Source: Lachnospiraceae bacterium (GTDB lineage: Bacteria; Bacillota; Clostridia; Lachnospirales; Lachnospiraceae). From it: DNA of 64,000 bases. The stretch lies in the NCBI GenBank assembly GCA_009774175.1, contig VSNG01000010.1, forward strand, positions 1 through 64,000, given 5' to 3'. Each line of letters begins with the position of its first letter. The first letter of the stretch is position 1. The translations under genes were made by a program, and so were the position numbers. Below, piece by piece: positions 16,110 through 25,569 of this stretch. Under the pieces are notes generated by a model. It saw nothing but the letters and a program-made list of their open reading frames with translations, did no database searches and was not told the origin of the DNA.

Positions 16110-16598
16110 TTGAGAAGAAAAGACAGGGAAGTTACAGATTTCGAGAAGATTATCAGAATAATTGACGAGTGCCAAATTGTTCGATTGGGATTGGCTGACG
16201 GAGATTATCCTTATATTGTACCAGTCAACTTTGCATACAAAGTTACAGATGATCAAATAACCTTATATATTCATGGTGCAATGGCAGGACGAAAATATGA
16301 AATGCTTTGTAAAAATCCGGTTTGCTCGTTTGAAATGGATATTCCGCTTGAGATGGATTGTATTCCGGAAAAAGGCGATGTAACCATGCGCTATAAATCC
16401 ATAATGGGGAAAGCAAAAGTGACGTTTCCTGAGGGTGCGGAAAAACAGGCGGCCCTTGATGATATTATTATGGCGCGGTATGAGGAAACGAGGAACTTTA
16501 AATATAATAGTAACTGCATAAATAATACGATGATTGCAAAATTAACCGTAACAGAAATTACGGCTAAGGTCAATCCAATTCGTCATATTTCAAAATAA
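16110..16598 (+). CDS. pyridoxamine 5'-phosphate oxidase family (NimA-like) flavin-binding protein
   Basis: This 162-residue split-barrel protein starts MRRKDREVTDFEKI, the usual N terminus of the NimA/PNPOx-related family in Clostridia. It continues with VRLGLADGDYPYIVPVNFAY and ends NPIRHISK. Members bind FMN or related cofactors; some reduce nitroimidazoles. The start is a TTG with GAGG eight bases upstream, since there is no earlier ATG. It is monocistronic. It shares a hairpin with the convergent HPr-like gene. Confidence 0.85.
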   Translation: MRRKDREVTDFEKIIRIIDECQIVRLGLADGDYPYIVPVNFAYKVTDDQITLYIHGAMAGRKYEMLCKNPVCSFEMDIPLEMDCIPEKGDVTMRYKSIMGKAKVTFPEGAEKQAALDDIIMARYEETRNFKYNSNCINNTMIAKLTVTEITAKVNPIRHISK

Positions 16599-16619
16599 CG
16601 GGGGCTGTTTAAGCCCCCG
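16599..16619. terminator. shared hairpin between convergent genes
   Basis: CGGGGGCT-GTTTA-AGCCCCCG is a perfect eight-pair GC-rich stem. Its loop contains the stop codon of the minus-strand HPr-like gene. T-rich sequence follows on the minus strand (TTATTTTG), so it mainly terminates that gene; on the plus strand no T-run follows. Confidence 0.75.
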
Positions 16620-16851
16620 CGCCTACCATATAAGCCATGAAATTGTAGCTGTCCTGCGAATCTGTCAGGAAAAAATCAAGCCGGACTTCTCCAGGATTAA
16701 TCATATGAAGCATTTGCAGAACTTCGTTGTTCTGTTTCAGGTCACAGAACGTCTCGTCAGGCAGTTTTAAGAATACGGCGCCCCGGCTGTTCTCCACCAT
16801 CTGGATAAACTTATCTGCGTTTTTAATTCTTCGAATGTTAACCTTATACAT
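16609..16851 (-). CDS. HPr-like fold protein lacking the phosphorylatable histidine
   Basis: This 80-residue protein follows the HPr pattern: an N-terminal strand (MYKVNIRRI), helix (ADKFIQMVENS), strand (GAVFLKL), DLKQNNEVLQMLHMINPGEVRLDFFL, and a last helix. The region that would carry His15 of HPr (GLHARP) reads IKNADKF instead, so it cannot be a normal PTS phosphocarrier. It may be a Crh-like or merely structural relative. A second such gene lies at 42.6-42.8 kb. The ribosome binding site is GGGAGAGGAG. The assignment rests on pattern, not on a search. Confidence 0.55.
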   Translation of the reverse strand: MYKVNIRRIKNADKFIQMVENSRGAVFLKLPDETFCDLKQNNEVLQMLHMINPGEVRLDFFLTDSQDSYNFMAYMVGAGA

Positions 16852-17061
16852 AATCTCCTCTCCCTTCCTGATTTTTATATGGTTTGATTGACGGTTATAT
16901 TTGTTCTTTTCTTTTGTCTTACCTTGTGATATGATTATATCACCATTAATAATAAATATAATAGAAATAAATCGGCAATATATATGATTATATTTCCAGA
17001 AATGAAATTTTAACTCGGACAGAGATTATAAAAAGGTATAGGCGGAAGGGGGACGTTAAAA

Positions 17062-17949
17062 ATGATACTGCCGTGCAGTGTACAGACAAACATACAGGGA
17101 GAGGAGCTGCGGGAGCATGGAACACGTCTTTTTCCGGTAGCGTGTTATCTGGACCGCTTTCCTCAGGATGAAATTCCCTGGCATTGGCACAATGAGCTGG
17201 AGCTTGGAATTATTACAGACGGTTCGGCTACAGTGGAAATAGGCTCCGCCAAATATGAAATTCATGCCGGTGAGGGATTTTTTATTAACAGTAATGTTTT
17301 GCATGCTGCTTTTGTACATGACAGAGAAGTATGTGAAATTCACTCGATAGTGTTTCATCCATGGGCTGTCAGCGGGGGCACGGACAACATAATCTGGCAG
17401 AAGTATATGAAACCGCTTGTGGAGAATGAGGCCGGTTTCGGTTTTTCTTTTACACCTGACATAGCGTGGCACAGGCAGATATTGGAAGGGATTGCCACAG
17501 TCTGGCGGCTGACGGAGAAGGAGGATTACGGCTTTGAAATCTGTATCCGTAACGCGCTTTCCACAATGATAATGCTGCTTTCACAGCATCAGCCCAGCGA
17601 AAATAAGAAATCCTTTGGAAAAGAACAGCGTGATAACGTCAGAATTAAGGAGATGTTGACCTTTATTCAGGCAAATTACGACAGACAGCTTACAATAGAG
17701 GAGATTGCGGCTGCCTGCGCGATCAGCACCAGCGAATGTATCCGCTGTTTCCGCTCTACAATCGGCACAACGCCCATTGCCTATCTGAAATCCTACCGGC
17801 TGCAGCAGGCGGCTTTGAAATTACAGCTTTCTACGGATAAAATTTCTGCAATTGCGGAAAGCTGTGGTTTTCAGGAGATGAGTTATTTTGCCAAATCATT
17901 CAGAGAGATGTACGGATGTACGCCTTCGGAGTACAGGGCCGGAAAATAA
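17062..17949 (+). CDS. AraC-family transcriptional regulator
   Basis: This 295-residue regulator has an N-terminal cupin sensor (IPWHWHNELELGIITDGSATVEIG, about 33-60). Its C-terminal pair of AraC helix-turn-helices contains LTIEEIAAACAISTSECIRCFRSTIG (about 210-235) and FQEMSYFAKSFREMYGCTPSEYR (about 272-294). It probably senses a sugar. The GH3 glycosidase gene begins 97 bases downstream on the same strand and is the likely target. The start follows GGAAGGGGGACG. Confidence 0.93.
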   Translation: MILPCSVQTNIQGEELREHGTRLFPVACYLDRFPQDEIPWHWHNELELGIITDGSATVEIGSAKYEIHAGEGFFINSNVLHAAFVHDREVCEIHSIVFHPWAVSGGTDNIIWQKYMKPLVENEAGFGFSFTPDIAWHRQILEGIATVWRLTEKEDYGFEICIRNALSTMIMLLSQHQPSENKKSFGKEQRDNVRIKEMLTFIQANYDRQLTIEEIAAACAISTSECIRCFRSTIGTTPIAYLKSYRLQQAALKLQLSTDKISAIAESCGFQEMSYFAKSFREMYGCTPSEYRAGK

Positions 17950-18046
17950 TCTGTAAAAAGGGAATTGTATCCGACAGGGATTGCCGTTATACTTATTCTA
18001 ATATGTCATTTATGCGCGTGAACCACTCAGAAAGGAAAGAAAAGCA

Positions 18047-20284
18047 ATGTTAAAGAAAGAGGAAAAAAACAACGAAAAGAAGCGGGAGAAAGAGATAGGG
18101 AAGCTTATTAAGAAACTGACTCTCGACGAAAAGATTGCCATGATTCACGGCGCGTCCCTTTTTCGGTCCGGTGCGGTGGAACGGCTGGGCATTCCGGCAA
18201 TAGAAACCTCGGACGGACCTATGGGCGTGCGTGCGGAATTTATGGACGACAGATGGATTCCTTCGGGAAACGAGGACGATATGGTATCCTATCTGCCAAG
18301 CAACAGCGCCCTTGCTTCTACATGGAATACGGAGCTTGCTCACGATATGGGATGTATACTGGGGGCGGAAACCAGAGGACGGGGTAAGGATGTGATTCTG
18401 GCGCCCGGCATTAATATAAAAAGAGATCCCCTGTGCGGCAGAAATTTTGAGTATATGACCGAAGACCCGCGGCTTGCAGCTTCGCTTGTCGTGCCTTTTG
18501 TAAAAGGCGTACAGGAAAACGATGTGGCCGCCTGCGTAAAACATTTTGCGGCAAACGTGCAGGAGACGGACCGCTTGATGGTGAATGAAGAGATTGACGA
18601 ACGGACATTGTATGAAATTTATCTGCCGGCTTTCAGGGCGGCGGTGCAGGAGGGCAAGGCTTATTCGATTATGGGCGCCTACAATAAAATAAACGGTTTT
18701 CACTGCTGTGAGAATAAGAGACTGTTAGATGAGGTTCTTCGGAAAGAGTGGGGATTTGACGGTGCAGTGATCAGCGACTGGGGCGGCGTACATAAGACAA
18801 GGGAAGCGGCGGAATGCTCTATGGATCTGGAAATGTCCGTCTATTCTGACTTTGATGAATATAAGCTGGCGAATCCATTAAAAGAATTGATTCAAAAGGG
18901 AGAAATTTCTGAGCAGCTTGTGGATGCAAAGGTAAGAAATCTTCTGCGGCTCATGTACCGTTTGAAAATGATCGGGTCGAAGAAGGATTCAAGAAAGGCG
19001 GGCGCTTATAATGTGCCGGCCCACAGGGAGATGATTCTGAAAACAGCGCAGCAGTCCATGATTCTTTTAAAAAATGAAAAGAGTCTTCTGCCTTTGGATG
19101 CTAAAAAGATCAAAAAACTGGTGGTGATCGGGGCAAACGCGGCAAAGCTTCACTCTAACGGCGGCGGCAGCGCGGAGATTAAGGCTTTGTATGAAATTTG
19201 TCCGCTGGCAGGGCTTAAAATGTATTTGGGCGGTAATACGGAAGTAAAATATGTGAAGGGGTATCATGTGCCCGAGGAGACTACAGCGGAAGAAAACTGG
19301 CAGGCAACCAGTCTGGATGAGGCACAGGGTTTGGAGATCGGACAGGCTGTTCGAACAGACGAAGCGGGAAATTACGAGAGGAATCGGAAGGGGGAAGAAG
19401 AGCGCCTTGCTAAAATAGAGAGAGAAAAAGCGGAAATTCATCAGAAGAATGAAAAGCTTTTTGCACAGGCCATTGAGGCGGCAAAGGAGGCGGATGCTGT
19501 TATTTTTGTGGGCGGCATGAATCATATGATTGAATGTGAAGGCTATGACCGTTCCGATATGGAGCTTCCTTATGAGCAGGACATTTTAATTGAAGAGCTA
19601 CTGAAGGTGAGAAAAGATATCGTCCTCACTTTTGTGGGCGGCTCTCCCGTGGAAATGCCCTGGCGGGATCAGGCGCAGGCGATTCTGTGGAGTTATTATG
19701 CAGGGATGGAGACAGGAAATGCTTTCGCGAAGATTATTTTTGGCGAGGTGAATCCTTCCGGCAGACTGCCTGAAACGTTCCCGGCAAAATATGAGGACTG
19801 TGTGACGGCGAAAAACGGGCAGTTTGGCGTATGGGGCAAGATTACGTTGGAGGAAGGACTGTACTACGGTTATCGGTATTATGACAGACAGCGGATTACG
19901 CCGGCATTCTGTTTCGGACACGGATTATCCTATACGAATTTTGAATACAGCGGGCTTACGCTAAAGGCGGAAAAAGGTAAAAATGTGAAATTAACTTTTA
20001 CGGTTAAAAACACGGGAAAACGTGCCGGTATCGAAACCGCGCAGGTATATATTGCGCCGATTGCCCCGCAGGAGGACAGGCCGGATAAGGAGTTAAAGGC
20101 GTTTACCAGAGTGGAGCTTGGCGCGGGAAGATCAAAAAAGGTCAGCCTGATTTTGAAGCAGGAGGATTTCGCGTATTTTGACGTGCATCTGCACAAGTTT
20201 ATTACAGATGCAGGCGATTATGAGATTGTGGTGGGTGCGTCCTGCGAGGATATCCGTTTGCGGGGAATTGCGACTTTGTCATAG
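18047..20284 (+). CDS. glycoside hydrolase family 3 (beta-glucosidase-like)
   Basis: This is a 745-residue cytosolic enzyme with no signal peptide. The layout is a GH3 N-terminal barrel with the nucleophile Asp in VISDWGG (about 242-248), a GH3 C-terminal domain, and a fibronectin III-like C-terminal domain (from about 635). Between the two halves is a Lys/Glu-rich coiled segment (about 445-475). It is followed by ECEGYDRSDMELP (about 505-517), the usual region of the acid/base residue. It probably releases glucose or another sugar from imported beta-glycosides. Control by the AraC gene immediately upstream is likely. Confidence 0.92.
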   Translation: MLKKEEKNNEKKREKEIGKLIKKLTLDEKIAMIHGASLFRSGAVERLGIPAIETSDGPMGVRAEFMDDRWIPSGNEDDMVSYLPSNSALASTWNTELAHDMGCILGAETRGRGKDVILAPGINIKRDPLCGRNFEYMTEDPRLAASLVVPFVKGVQENDVAACVKHFAANVQETDRLMVNEEIDERTLYEIYLPAFRAAVQEGKAYSIMGAYNKINGFHCCENKRLLDEVLRKEWGFDGAVISDWGGVHKTREAAECSMDLEMSVYSDFDEYKLANPLKELIQKGEISEQLVDAKVRNLLRLMYRLKMIGSKKDSRKAGAYNVPAHREMILKTAQQSMILLKNEKSLLPLDAKKIKKLVVIGANAAKLHSNGGGSAEIKALYEICPLAGLKMYLGGNTEVKYVKGYHVPEETTAEENWQATSLDEAQGLEIGQAVRTDEAGNYERNRKGEEERLAKIEREKAEIHQKNEKLFAQAIEAAKEADAVIFVGGMNHMIECEGYDRSDMELPYEQDILIEELLKVRKDIVLTFVGGSPVEMPWRDQAQAILWSYYAGMETGNAFAKIIFGEVNPSGRLPETFPAKYEDCVTAKNGQFGVWGKITLEEGLYYGYRYYDRQRITPAFCFGHGLSYTNFEYSGLTLKAEKGKNVKLTFTVKNTGKRAGIETAQVYIAPIAPQEDRPDKELKAFTRVELGAGRSKKVSLILKQEDFAYFDVHLHKFITDAGDYEIVVGASCEDIRLRGIATLS

Positions 20285-20406
20285 CTTCCGCAAAAACCTG
20301 CGCGGCCAATAGCCGAATATTTTTTCATTTCCACGTGCATGCTAAATACAGAACAGGTTTTGTATCAGGCAGGACCTGTCTTAAAATGCAGGAAAGGAAT
20401 GGAAAA

Positions 20407-20643
20407 ATGGATTATAATACGTTACCTGTCGGCCTTGGGCTGGCATTTGCAACCAACCGTGCGGCCATGGACCGTTTCGTGGATATGACCGATGATGAGA
20501 AGAAGGAGTTTGTGGAGAGAAGCCGGAGCGTGATGTCCAGAAAAGAGATGGACAGTCTGGTAAACTCTCTTGCCGAGGATGAAGAGCCGGATCTTCATCT
20601 GGAGGATGTAAATCAGATTTTTAAAGGGCCCGGAATCGGATAA
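20407..20643 (+). CDS. small conserved-looking hypothetical protein
   Basis: This is a 78-residue acidic, helical protein (MDYNTLPVGLGLAFATNRAAM, then TDDEKKEFVERSRSVMSRKEMDSLVNSL). The ATG at 20407 has GGAAAGGAATGG upstream; the frame extends back to 20335 but without a ribosome binding site. There are no membrane segments or motifs. It lies directly before cca. I do not recognise a function. Confidence 0.75.
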   Translation: MDYNTLPVGLGLAFATNRAAMDRFVDMTDDEKKEFVERSRSVMSRKEMDSLVNSLAEDEEPDLHLEDVNQIFKGPGIG

Positions 20644-20687
20644 CCTGCGGGCCGCCGCACCAATTTGTTTTATTATGGAGGATACCC

Positions 20688-22013
20688 TTGAAAATACAAC
20701 TGCCCGATAAAGTGCATAAGATTATAGATACGCTGGAAGCGGCGGGCTACGAAGCATACGCTGTGGGCGGTTGTGTCAGGGACTCTGTTTTGGGCAGAAT
20801 ACCTGACGACTGGGATATCACTACCTCGGCAAAGCCCGGGGAGTGTAAGCGTCTTTTCCCAAGGACGGTGGACACGGGCATTAAACACGGAACTGTGACA
20901 GTGCTCTTGGGAGGAGAAGGCTTTGAAGTGACTACCTACCGCATTGACGGTATTTATGAAGACGGCAGACATCCCAACGAAGTAACCTTCACGGCAAATC
21001 TGAAGGAGGACTTGCGGCGGCGCGACTTTACCATTAACGCCATGGCCTACAATGAGCGGACTGGTCTGGTGGATATTTACGGCGGCATGCAGGATATGGA
21101 GAATCAAATCATCCGCTGCGTGGGAAATGCGAAAGAGCGGTTTGACGAAGATGCACTGCGTATGCTGCGTGCAGTGCGGTTTTCCGCCCAGCTTGGTTAT
21201 CGTATTGAGGAAAATACCGGGGAAGCGATCAGGACTTTGGCTTCCAATCTGCAAAAGATCAGTGCGGAGCGGATTCAGGTGGAGCTGGTAAAGCTGGTGA
21301 CTTCGCCGCATCCCGATTATCTGCGGACGGCTTATGAGCTTGGCATTACAGCGCAGATTCTGCCGGAATTTGACTTGTGTATGGAAACGCCGCAGAGACA
21401 TAAGCATCATTGCTATGACGTGGGAGAACATATTCTGCATTCTATGCTGGGGGTGGAATCCGATAAGGTACTGCGGCTGGGCATGCTTTTTCATGATATT
21501 GGCAAACCGCAGACCCTGACTGTGGATGCAGACGGGACGACACATAATAAGAAACATCCCTTTGAAGGTGAAAAGATTACCAGACAGGTAATGCGCCGTT
21601 TGAAGTTTGACAATGACACTACGGACAAGGTAACAAAGCTGGTGTTGTATCATGATTATGACATAGCGCCTACCGAGGCCGGCGTCAGACGGGCAGTCAA
21701 CCGTATCGGTGAAGATATATTCCCCATGATATTTACGGTGCGGCGCGCAGATATCGGGGCTCAGAGCGACTACCTGCGGGAGGAAAAGCTGCAAAAGGTA
21801 GCTTACATAGAAAAGATATATCAGGAAATCTTAAACCGTAAGGATGCGGTCACGCTGAAAGATCTGGCAATTTCGGGAAGCGACTTGATTGCGGCGGGAA
21901 TGCTCCCCGGCAGACAGATCGGAGACGCACTGTCTGCACTTTTGGACAGGGTATTGGAAGATCCCGGTTTGAACCAGAAAGAGATTCTTTTAAAGTTATC
22001 TAAAGAATTGTAA
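20688..22013 (+). CDS. cca: CCA tRNA nucleotidyltransferase
   Basis: This 441-residue class II enzyme adds or repairs the 3'-terminal CCA of tRNAs. The head domain has AVGGCVRDSVLGRIPDDWDI (about 25-45), with the metal-binding DD pair, and RRRDFTINAMAY (about 109-120). The middle is the RNA-binding neck and body. A C-terminal HD-type motif (LFHDIGKP, about 266-273) and KLVLYHDY follow, as in the long bacterial forms with HD domains. The start is TTG, six bases after TATGGAGG. Its importance fits the window's tRNA genes, which do not encode CCA. Confidence 0.95.
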   Translation: MKIQLPDKVHKIIDTLEAAGYEAYAVGGCVRDSVLGRIPDDWDITTSAKPGECKRLFPRTVDTGIKHGTVTVLLGGEGFEVTTYRIDGIYEDGRHPNEVTFTANLKEDLRRRDFTINAMAYNERTGLVDIYGGMQDMENQIIRCVGNAKERFDEDALRMLRAVRFSAQLGYRIEENTGEAIRTLASNLQKISAERIQVELVKLVTSPHPDYLRTAYELGITAQILPEFDLCMETPQRHKHHCYDVGEHILHSMLGVESDKVLRLGMLFHDIGKPQTLTVDADGTTHNKKHPFEGEKITRQVMRRLKFDNDTTDKVTKLVLYHDYDIAPTEAGVRRAVNRIGEDIFPMIFTVRRADIGAQSDYLREEKLQKVAYIEKIYQEILNRKDAVTLKDLAISGSDLIAAGMLPGRQIGDALSALLDRVLEDPGLNQKEILLKLSKEL

Positions 22014-22020
22014 TGAAAAT

Positions 22021-22070
22021 CCCCTGCTGTTCATAAGATGTAACAGTCAGAGTCAGGCAGGGGGTATTTT
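22021..22070 (+). terminator. hairpin after cca that covers the next gene's ribosome binding site
   Basis: CCCCTG (22021-22026) pairs with CAGGGG (22058-22063), and CTGTT pairs with AACAG inside. TATTTT follows, so it can terminate cca transcripts. The 3' arm GGCAGGGGG is also the only Shine-Dalgarno candidate for the GTG at 22072. Confidence 0.7.
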
Positions 22071-22071
22071 C

Positions 22072-23058
22072 GTGAATGACAGAGCTGTCAGTTTATTAGA
22101 GCATTATGAAATAGAGGTGCGGCGCACCTGGAAAGGCCGCGGGGCGATTCTTTGCGAGTCGGATCGGGGTCTGCTCATCATGAAAGAATACGGGGGCCCG
22201 GCGGAAAAAATCGGGTTTCAGGAATATCTGCTTAACCATATCCGGGAAAGCGGCGTCATTTGTGCGGAGACTCTTCTGCGGACAAGGGAAGATGAGCTGA
22301 TTGTGCGCGATCAGGACAGGACGGCCTATATTGTAAAGACCTACTGTGAAGGAAAGGAATGCGACCACAGAAATCCGCAGGAATGTCGTCAGGCAGTGGA
22401 AACGCTGGCGCTTCTTCATGGTGTTTGCGATTTTCCCGAAAGCGATGTGCTGGAAGGACAGCCGGTTTTTCAGGTGGGAAGGGAATATGAAAAGCATAAC
22501 CGTGAGCTGAGAAAAGTGCGGAGATTTTTGCGGGAAAAGAGTCAGAAAACCGATTTTGAGATCTATTTAATGAAACATTATGACTATTTTCTTGATATTG
22601 CCTTGCAAATTACAGGGGAATTGGGTTATTATGCCTATGGGGAGGATTCCGCAAAGCCCACTGTTGTCTGTCATGGCGATTACCAGTATCATAATATTAT
22701 ACAGACCGATAAAGGCAGCGTGCTCATAAATTTTGAGAAATGTATCAGGGATTATCCCGTCAGAGATTTGTATTTGTTTATGCGTAAGCTTCTGGAAAAA
22801 AATAACTGGTCGCAGGCACTTGGAGAGATGCTGCTTGCGGGGTATAATGAGGTAAGACCCTTAAGCGACAGGGACTACCGGCAGTTGTATTTTCGTTTTG
22901 CTTATCCGGAGAAATTCTGGAAAATTGTGAATTTTTATTATAACAGCGGAAAAGCCTGGATACCCGGGCGAAATATGGAAAAGATAGAAAAGTTATTTGC
23001 GCAGGAGACGGAGAAACAGCTCTTTTTAAAAAATGCGTTCCCATCCTGTGCGGTGTAA
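22072..23058 (+). CDS. CotS-family kinase-like protein (spore coat associated)
   Basis: This is a 328-residue protein of the aminoglycoside phosphotransferase/choline-kinase fold. The N lobe is LLIMKEYGGP. The catalytic loop is VCHGDYQYHNII (about 203-214) and the metal motif is INFEKCIRDYPVRDLYLF (about 222-240), in which the usual IDFD is altered to INFE. This pattern is typical of CotS/YutH/YsxE spore coat proteins in Clostridia. It may be a pseudo-kinase. The GTG start lies just after a hairpin holding its ribosome binding site. Confidence 0.82.
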   Translation: MNDRAVSLLEHYEIEVRRTWKGRGAILCESDRGLLIMKEYGGPAEKIGFQEYLLNHIRESGVICAETLLRTREDELIVRDQDRTAYIVKTYCEGKECDHRNPQECRQAVETLALLHGVCDFPESDVLEGQPVFQVGREYEKHNRELRKVRRFLREKSQKTDFEIYLMKHYDYFLDIALQITGELGYYAYGEDSAKPTVVCHGDYQYHNIIQTDKGSVLINFEKCIRDYPVRDLYLFMRKLLEKNNWSQALGEMLLAGYNEVRPLSDRDYRQLYFRFAYPEKFWKIVNFYYNSGKAWIPGRNMEKIEKLFAQETEKQLFLKNAFPSCAV

Positions 23059-23074
23059 AGGGAATGGAGAAAGA

Positions 23075-25549
23075 ATGATCAGAATGCACGGAAGAATTTT
23101 AAAGGCGGTCACCGTGTTGACCATGACAGCGCTTACTTTGACAGGCTGTACCTCGGAGGCGAGCAGCATCAGCTCCGCCAAGGGCAAGGCCGATGACGCG
23201 GACATGATTGACACGGGTTTTACCATGTCTACAGTGGGAAGCTTTGATTCTGCGGATACGGCGGTTGTACTTTCCATAGACGAGACAAATAAGGCTGTGA
23301 CCCTGATCAATATGGAGACAGGAAAACAGTATACCCTGTATTATGACGGGACGACATATGTAAAGGATAAGCACGACGGCCCCATGACGATTTCCCAGAT
23401 GAAGGCGGGGGACGTGGTGGATGTAACTTTCCTGAAAGGAAAGAAAAGGCTTGCCAGTATCAAGCGTTCGCCGGAAGCATGGGTGTACGACGATGTATAT
23501 AATTATGATCTGGCAGGAGCTAACAGAACCGCCAGTATAGGTTCCCAGACTTATTCCATGCCGGAAGGCGTGGTTGTGTTGTCGGAGGGACGCCGTGTGG
23601 ACAGTGCGGAAGTGGTATCGCAGGACGTGGTAACTATTTCGGGGATTAACCACGAGATTTACAGTGTCAGTGTGGATAAGGGACACGGATATCTTCGTTT
23701 GAAAAATGACCAGCCCCTTCTTGGCGGCTGGATTGAGGTTGGAAACAGTGTAATCCGCCAGATTACGGAGGACATGCTTCTGGTGGTGCCGGAGGGCACC
23801 TATCAGGTGGCTCTTTCCAACAAAAATGTGAGCTGTATAAAAGAGGTAACGGTTGAACGCGATAAGGAAGTGGTACTTGATGTAAGCGATCTGGAGATCG
23901 CGGAGGATGCGGTCGGAAAGATTCTCTTTACCGTAACGCCGGAAAACGCTACGGTCAGCGTGGATAATAAGCCGGTGGATATCAGTAAGGTTGTTGAGCT
24001 GCCCTACGGCATTCATCGTGTGGAAGCCTCCGCCAGCGGGTACGATACTCTGACAAAGCACATACAGGTGGGATCGGAGTATGCCACGATTGCCTTTACG
24101 CTGGAAGAAGCCCGCAAGGAAAGCAGCGAGAGGGATACCGTTAGCGTAAATTCCGTACCGAAGGAGGAGAAAGAGCCCTTCGAGTATGAGGATACTTATA
24201 AGCCGGTTGACAGCATCAGCGCAAATTCGGGTTCCAAGTCTGTGAGTGAAAATGCGCTGGGAACGTCAAATAACAATAAAGTGTACATTGACTCTCCAAA
24301 GGGAGTGGAAGTATATCTGGACGGTAATTATAAGGGACTTTCTCCTGTCAAATTTGATAAAGTTGCAGGCAGGCACGAAATTACGCTCCGCAGGGACGGC
24401 TATGAATCCAAAACCTACAGCATTTATTTGGAAAATGATAAGAAGGACGAGACGTTCTCCTTCTCAGAGCTGGAGAAAATCACGATTGTGGGCCGCCAGG
24501 TTCCCAGTGAAATCATCAGCGCCGTATCCGGCATTGCGAATTGTACCCTGAAAGAAGGGACGGATGTAAACTTTGACCGCGAGCGAAAGATTGCGACTCT
24601 TACGGGATCCGGAAAAAATGCCATAGTGACGGCGGTACAAAAAGCGGTACAGATGAAGATCGGTGAAGTGGAGACAGGCAAGTACAGTTTCACCGTAACG
24701 CAGGATAATCTGTCTAATGTGACAGCGCCCCAGACGGCGGAAGACGGCAGCATAACGAACGGCTCGGGAACGGTTTCCATCAGTATATACAGAAGTGGAT
24801 ACAAAGAACAGAATGTGAGCTTTGGCGTGGCGATTGAGGGGAAAGAGACCACGGCGCCGGAGAAAAAGATTGCAGTGGTAGTGGCGGCTGATAAAGACGA
24901 AGTGGAAGCGGGAGGTTCTGTAAGATTTACTGCTGATGTCAAAGATAACGGAACGGCTGTGCCGGACGCGAAAGTCAGTTGGAAAGTGGAAGGAGAAGAT
25001 ACTGGTATCAGTGACACTGAACTTACTGTCAGTGTGAAAGAGGATGAAACCAGGGAAAGCCTGACGGTTGCCGCTACATATACGGATAATGATGGGGATT
25101 CCTTTGCTTCTGATCCTAAAACGGTTTCAATTAAGAAAAAGCCGGAAACGCCTCCTGATCCTGATGAGGGGGAAGACGGCGATGGAGAGGGTGACGACAA
25201 CGGTGATGATACCGGCGATACCGGCAACAATACTGGCGGCGATACCGGCACCAGCGGCGGCGATACCGACAACAATACTGGCGGTGATACCGGCAACAGC
25301 GGCGGTGATACCGGCAATAATAATGGCGGTGATACTGGCAATAATAATGGCGGTGATACCGGCAACAGCGGCGGTGATACCGGCAATAATAATGGCGGTG
25401 ATACCGGCAACAATAATGGCGATGATACTGGCAACAATAATGGCGGTGATACCGATAACAATAATAGCGGTAGTGAAGGCGAGGTTACGGTTAATATGAA
25501 TCAGCAGGCCCACCCGATCCGAAACTTCTTTTCATCATTATTTAAGTAA
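23075..25549 (+). CDS. PEGA-domain lipoprotein with Gly-Asp-Asn-rich C-terminal repeats
   Basis: This is an 824-residue surface protein. The ATG at 23075 (GGAGAAAGA upstream) gives a signal peptide ending in the lipobox LTGC (about 24). Beta-rich domains follow. There are two PEGA-type modules (about 290-345, ELPYGIHRVEASASGYDTL; and about 405-460, GVEVYLDGNYKGLSPVKF). Then comes an Ig-like part. Near 695-800 is a low-complexity tail built on GGDTGNNN and GGDTGNSG units. It ends HPIRNFFSSLFK, a short amphipathic tip. PEGA domains occur on cell-surface proteins. The repeats may span the cell wall. The gene begins just after the CotS-like gene. Confidence 0.85.
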   Translation: MIRMHGRILKAVTVLTMTALTLTGCTSEASSISSAKGKADDADMIDTGFTMSTVGSFDSADTAVVLSIDETNKAVTLINMETGKQYTLYYDGTTYVKDKHDGPMTISQMKAGDVVDVTFLKGKKRLASIKRSPEAWVYDDVYNYDLAGANRTASIGSQTYSMPEGVVVLSEGRRVDSAEVVSQDVVTISGINHEIYSVSVDKGHGYLRLKNDQPLLGGWIEVGNSVIRQITEDMLLVVPEGTYQVALSNKNVSCIKEVTVERDKEVVLDVSDLEIAEDAVGKILFTVTPENATVSVDNKPVDISKVVELPYGIHRVEASASGYDTLTKHIQVGSEYATIAFTLEEARKESSERDTVSVNSVPKEEKEPFEYEDTYKPVDSISANSGSKSVSENALGTSNNNKVYIDSPKGVEVYLDGNYKGLSPVKFDKVAGRHEITLRRDGYESKTYSIYLENDKKDETFSFSELEKITIVGRQVPSEIISAVSGIANCTLKEGTDVNFDRERKIATLTGSGKNAIVTAVQKAVQMKIGEVETGKYSFTVTQDNLSNVTAPQTAEDGSITNGSGTVSISIYRSGYKEQNVSFGVAIEGKETTAPEKKIAVVVAADKDEVEAGGSVRFTADVKDNGTAVPDAKVSWKVEGEDTGISDTELTVSVKEDETRESLTVAATYTDNDGDSFASDPKTVSIKKKPETPPDPDEGEDGDGEGDDNGDDTGDTGNNTGGDTGTSGGDTDNNTGGDTGNSGGDTGNNNGGDTGNNNGGDTGNSGGDTGNNNGGDTGNNNGDDTGNNNGGDTDNNNSGSEGEVTVNMNQQAHPIRNFFSSLFK
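25198..25480 (+). repeat. in-gene tandem repeat, Gly/Asp/Thr/Asn coding
   Basis: About 280 bases consist of variants of an 18-24 base unit such as GGCGGTGATACCGGCAACAA, encoding GGDTGNNN or GGDTGNSG. The copies differ at silent positions (ACC/ACT, AAC/AAT), showing an old expansion kept in frame. Slippage or recombination could change its length between strains. Confidence 0.9.
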
Positions 25550-25569
25550 TTTATATGTAGTACATAGTC

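Noticed and set aside
20673..21794. A 373-codon minus-strand frame opposite cca
   Set aside because: It is a shadow of cca, rich in His/Arg/Gln with no recognisable domain or start signal.
24424..25461. A 345-codon open frame on the minus strand across the PEGA lipoprotein gene, rich in Ser/Pro/Val
   Set aside because: It is the antisense of the repeat-containing gene; its low-complexity composition simply mirrors the GGDTGNNN repeat, and it has no ribosome binding site.
25198..25480. Regularly repeated units that could suggest a CRISPR array
   Set aside because: The units are in-frame coding repeats with silent variation, there are no unique spacers and no cas genes.
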